Assembly (NCBI GenBank): GCA_003254925.1
Contig: QANZ01019395.1
Location: forward strand, 519,728 to 583,727
DNA: 64,000 nt
Source of the DNA: Chamaecrista fasciculata
Taxonomy: Eukaryota; Streptophyta; Magnoliopsida; Fabales; Fabaceae
Direction of reading: 5' to 3'
This document shows, piece by piece, positions 61,347 through 64,000 of the stretch. The notes under the pieces are model-generated. The model did not search any database. It saw only the letters and a program-made list of their open reading frames with translations, and was not told the origin of the DNA. How positions within the stretch are numbered: position 1 is the first letter of the stretch; every line of letters starts with the position of its first letter. Position numbers and translations under genes: made by a program.

Positions 61347-64000
61347 TCAATTTCACCACTTCCATCATCAATCATCACTCATCACTCCTCACTCCTCACC
61401 ACACAAACTAAAACCACTTTTTCCCCTAACCCATAATCTCCCTTCAATTCTATACAACAACAACACACAGATACAACATACCTTTCTATCTATAATCTAT
61501 ATAGAACAGTAAAGTCAGGAGGCTGTATCAATTAATATCAGTCTTAGCTTGTTGGTGGTAGTGGGAGTGAATGAATGAAGGAAGGAACGATATTTCTTTT
61601 CTTTCTTTCTCTCTGCCTGCTTTTCTTGTACTAGTGCCTAAAGCTAAATGATGTACTTTCTCCTATAATAATTAATTTTTTTTTTCTTTGGGGTTGGACT
61701 CTTGTTGGAGAGGAGAGGAGAGGAGAGGATAGATTGACATTTAGTGAGTAATGTCATAGTCATCGTTGAATTTTCCTAATTATTTTTAATTTTATTGTAT
61801 TGTATGAATTTTCACAAACAAAGCTGTTTAAAATTCCTTTGAAGAGGATTTTACACTTGCCAACTAGGTAGGGTAGGAGTTAGAGCCGTTGGTTAATGGT
61901 TATATCTCAAGGCATTCTCTAGATGCCCCTTTGAAAGCGACACCCTCACAGTCACTCACCGCTTTTTTGTTTTTCCTCTTATTTCTTTATCTCTCTCCCT
62001 CTCTCTATCTTAGCCTTCTTTATCAATGGTTGTTAAAAACATCAAAACGCGTTTTTTTAACGTAAAAACATTCGTTTCTATTTCAAACCTGCTCGTGCTT
62101 TTTCCAACTTGATTAAACTCGGTCAGAATCGCGAGTTCAGGAACGAGTCAACCCAGTTTGAAGGAATTAAAAGGCCTACTAACTAAACCCAAAAGAAGAA
62201 GAATGAAGTTCATGGAAGAGGGTGAAGAAGAAGAATAGTATTCATAGAACAACTTTTGTTGCTGAGAACTCAAGTGATTGTTTAGAAAGGCAAGAATGGA
62301 GTTGGAATTTTGTTGGGTGAGAAAGTGAGAATCGAAGGTATGAGGAAGAAAGACATCTAGTTGTGTTGACAAGGAAAACTGAAAGAGGGAAAAGACGAAA
62401 GAAGAGAGAGAGATTTGATGATAAGAAAGAAGAAGAGTGAAAAACTGAAAATAAATGAAAAGGTGAAAAAACTGCAATCCTGGGTTACTGCAAAGTTAGC
62501 TGTCATCCACTCATACAATACAAGTCCTACTAATATACTTATTATATTACACTCTTACTTGTGTTTTGCGGTTGTGACTTGTACCCATGCCCTTCCTTGG
62601 ATTGTGTGACTGTGAAGCTCTATATATTTTAATTTTATATTTTGTTATTTATAGAAATATATTATCAAAAATATATAGCTTTGAACATATTTTTATAAAT
62701 TAAAAAATCATTTATCAAGTGAAAATATTGATGATTGCTTCGATGAAAAGGAACATCACTATCTATCTCCCAAACGAAGTTGATCGAATTGCTGGTTATT
62801 GAGAGTTGAGATTACTGTAGATAGCATCTCAAGGGTATGCCTTTTTCCATCCTCTTTCCTCTTTTGAGACAACATTGTGTGTCTATGTTTTCGCATGATT
62901 GTCCTTCCTTTCACTTTCTCAATTTACCATTATACCCACTAACCCTATCAATATCAATTTCTTTCCTTTTCCCCACATTTATTGCACACTCTCAAACCCA
63001 ACCCTCCATTTATTATTTTATATAAATAACTCTTTTCAAATACTCAACTCTTTTTATTATATCTTTTTTAATTTACTCCAGAAATGAAAAACTTAAACTT
63101 ATTTTCAAAAATTTTTTAAAAAAAAAATTCAGGAACAGGGTCAAACATGCCCAGTATTTTTCAAATGACTAAAATAAACGTTAAGGATTTTTTTTTGGCC
63201 GAAAAAAGTAAAGGATTAAAGTAAAGTGTTTTTTCCGTTATTCAAAGAAATGTGGTATAAAATAATTTTTGTTTATCTTATTTACAAACTAATCTCAACC
63301 TTTCCAAAGATTATTGATCTCGTTTTTTCTTGTAGTGGATGAGGAGGGGATCGTCGGCGGTACCCTCCGAGTAATGATTATCCGCCAACCTTCGAGGGGT
63401 GTATATCAAAACACAAATAGCATGTATAGAATTAATTAATCTGAAACAAATGAAATATAAAACACTAATTTGAAATCTACTTCATTTGAAATCTATTTCA
63501 TATATAAGGGACCAATTTGAAGTTGTGGCCTGTTTTTAAAATATGGAACTATATTATCCCAAAGAATATTCAATTTTATGCTTTATATAAACATGCATTC
63601 AGTCGTTGTTTTACAACAAAACAACATTTAGCAGACATTATTGTTTTTTACTAAAATCCCAATATCACATTAACCAAACACACATAAAAAAACCATCTAA
63701 TATATTCTTCAGGTACGATGCATAGCTTTAAGCCTTGAACTTATATAAAACAATTATAAGAAGATGCCTCAATTCCGTACTATGCTAAATCTTATATACC
63801 TTATATTTGATATATTTAATATTTTTTTCTTTTTACTAAGTCAACTTTTGATGTTGATGCAGTAGTTTTAAATTAATATTTAGTACTCAGCTAAATTATT
63901 CTTTGGTTTTAATGAATTTCCAATTTAAAAAAAAATCGATATGTTATTAGTCATTGTCATTTTAATTCTTAATTTGTAGTAATTGTTGATTTAGTTATAA
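61347..64000. other. TCP upstream region and AT-rich spacer
   Basis: The first 300 bases are probably TCP leader and promoter. A (GAGAG)n-type repeat lies at 61710-61730. A GC-richer block at 62030-62160 (AACGCGTTTTTTTAACG, CGAGTTCAGGAACGAGTC) looks like a repeat fragment. The 109-codon minus frame at 62148-62477 starts with a hydrophobic stretch but shows no family match. From 62630 to the end the sequence is AT-rich, with a short GC-rich island near 63340-63400. No gene is supported. Confidence 0.5.

Noticed and set aside
62148..62477. 109-codon minus-strand frame with hydrophobic start
   Set aside because: Ser/Phe/Leu-rich reading of a GAA/AAG-rich strand; no homology or conserved motif seen.

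Overview
The window is nuclear DNA of a flowering plant. Genes are split by short AT-rich introns, the proteins are plant-specific (CLE peptides, a TBL xylan acetyltransferase, a miR319-targeted TCP factor, chloroplast-targeted ATPases), and the spacers are full of plant DNA transposons and SINEs. Gene content fits a eudicot, probably a rosid; the species cannot be read from the sequence. Two stretches of unread bases exist (15550-15922 and 19894-19895).

Layout. 1917-4998 (+) is a five-exon TBL/PMR5 gene of the ESK1 clade, probably TBL31. 8367-8615 (-) and 26524-26787 (+) are two single-exon CLE peptide hormone genes. The 18 kb between them is almost all transposon: MULE-like elements with 9-bp target duplications (13216-13575, 21424-23564), hAT-like elements with 8-bp duplications (13623-14386, 25303-25848, and 27706-28325 just past the second CLE gene), PIF/Harbinger-type elements with TTA duplications (15041-16133, 19428-20948) and a SINE inside an older MITE (11727-12318).

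28859-31453 (+) is mitochondrial malate dehydrogenase (7 exons, 346 aa). 32420-38183 (-) is ALG9, an ER mannosyltransferase of N-glycan assembly (10 exons, 567 aa), with two LTR-type insertions in its introns. 39168-42721 (+) is ABCI10, a plastid ECF-type ABC ATPase (6 exons, 262 aa), divergent from ALG9 with a MITE between the two starts. 45444-52582 (-) is a Ycf45/SPD1-type plastid P-loop ATPase (9 exons, 663 aa). 56151-57378 is a Pack-MULE carrying a broken CIPK-like kinase piece, followed by a 0.3-kb tandem duplication and another MULE (57915-58754). 59898-61130 (-, possibly to 61346) is a CIN-class TCP factor of the TCP3/4/10 group with a miR319 site.

Gene structures were built by hand from splice consensus, reading-frame continuity and family knowledge; all multi-exon models stay in frame from ATG to stop. 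The genes are housekeeping or developmental loci without an operon-like link. Their order matters for ancestry: TBL31-CLE-Ycf45 and mMDH-TCP each recall neighbour sets in Arabidopsis, here joined in one segment. No CRISPR, rRNA or tRNA gene was found.
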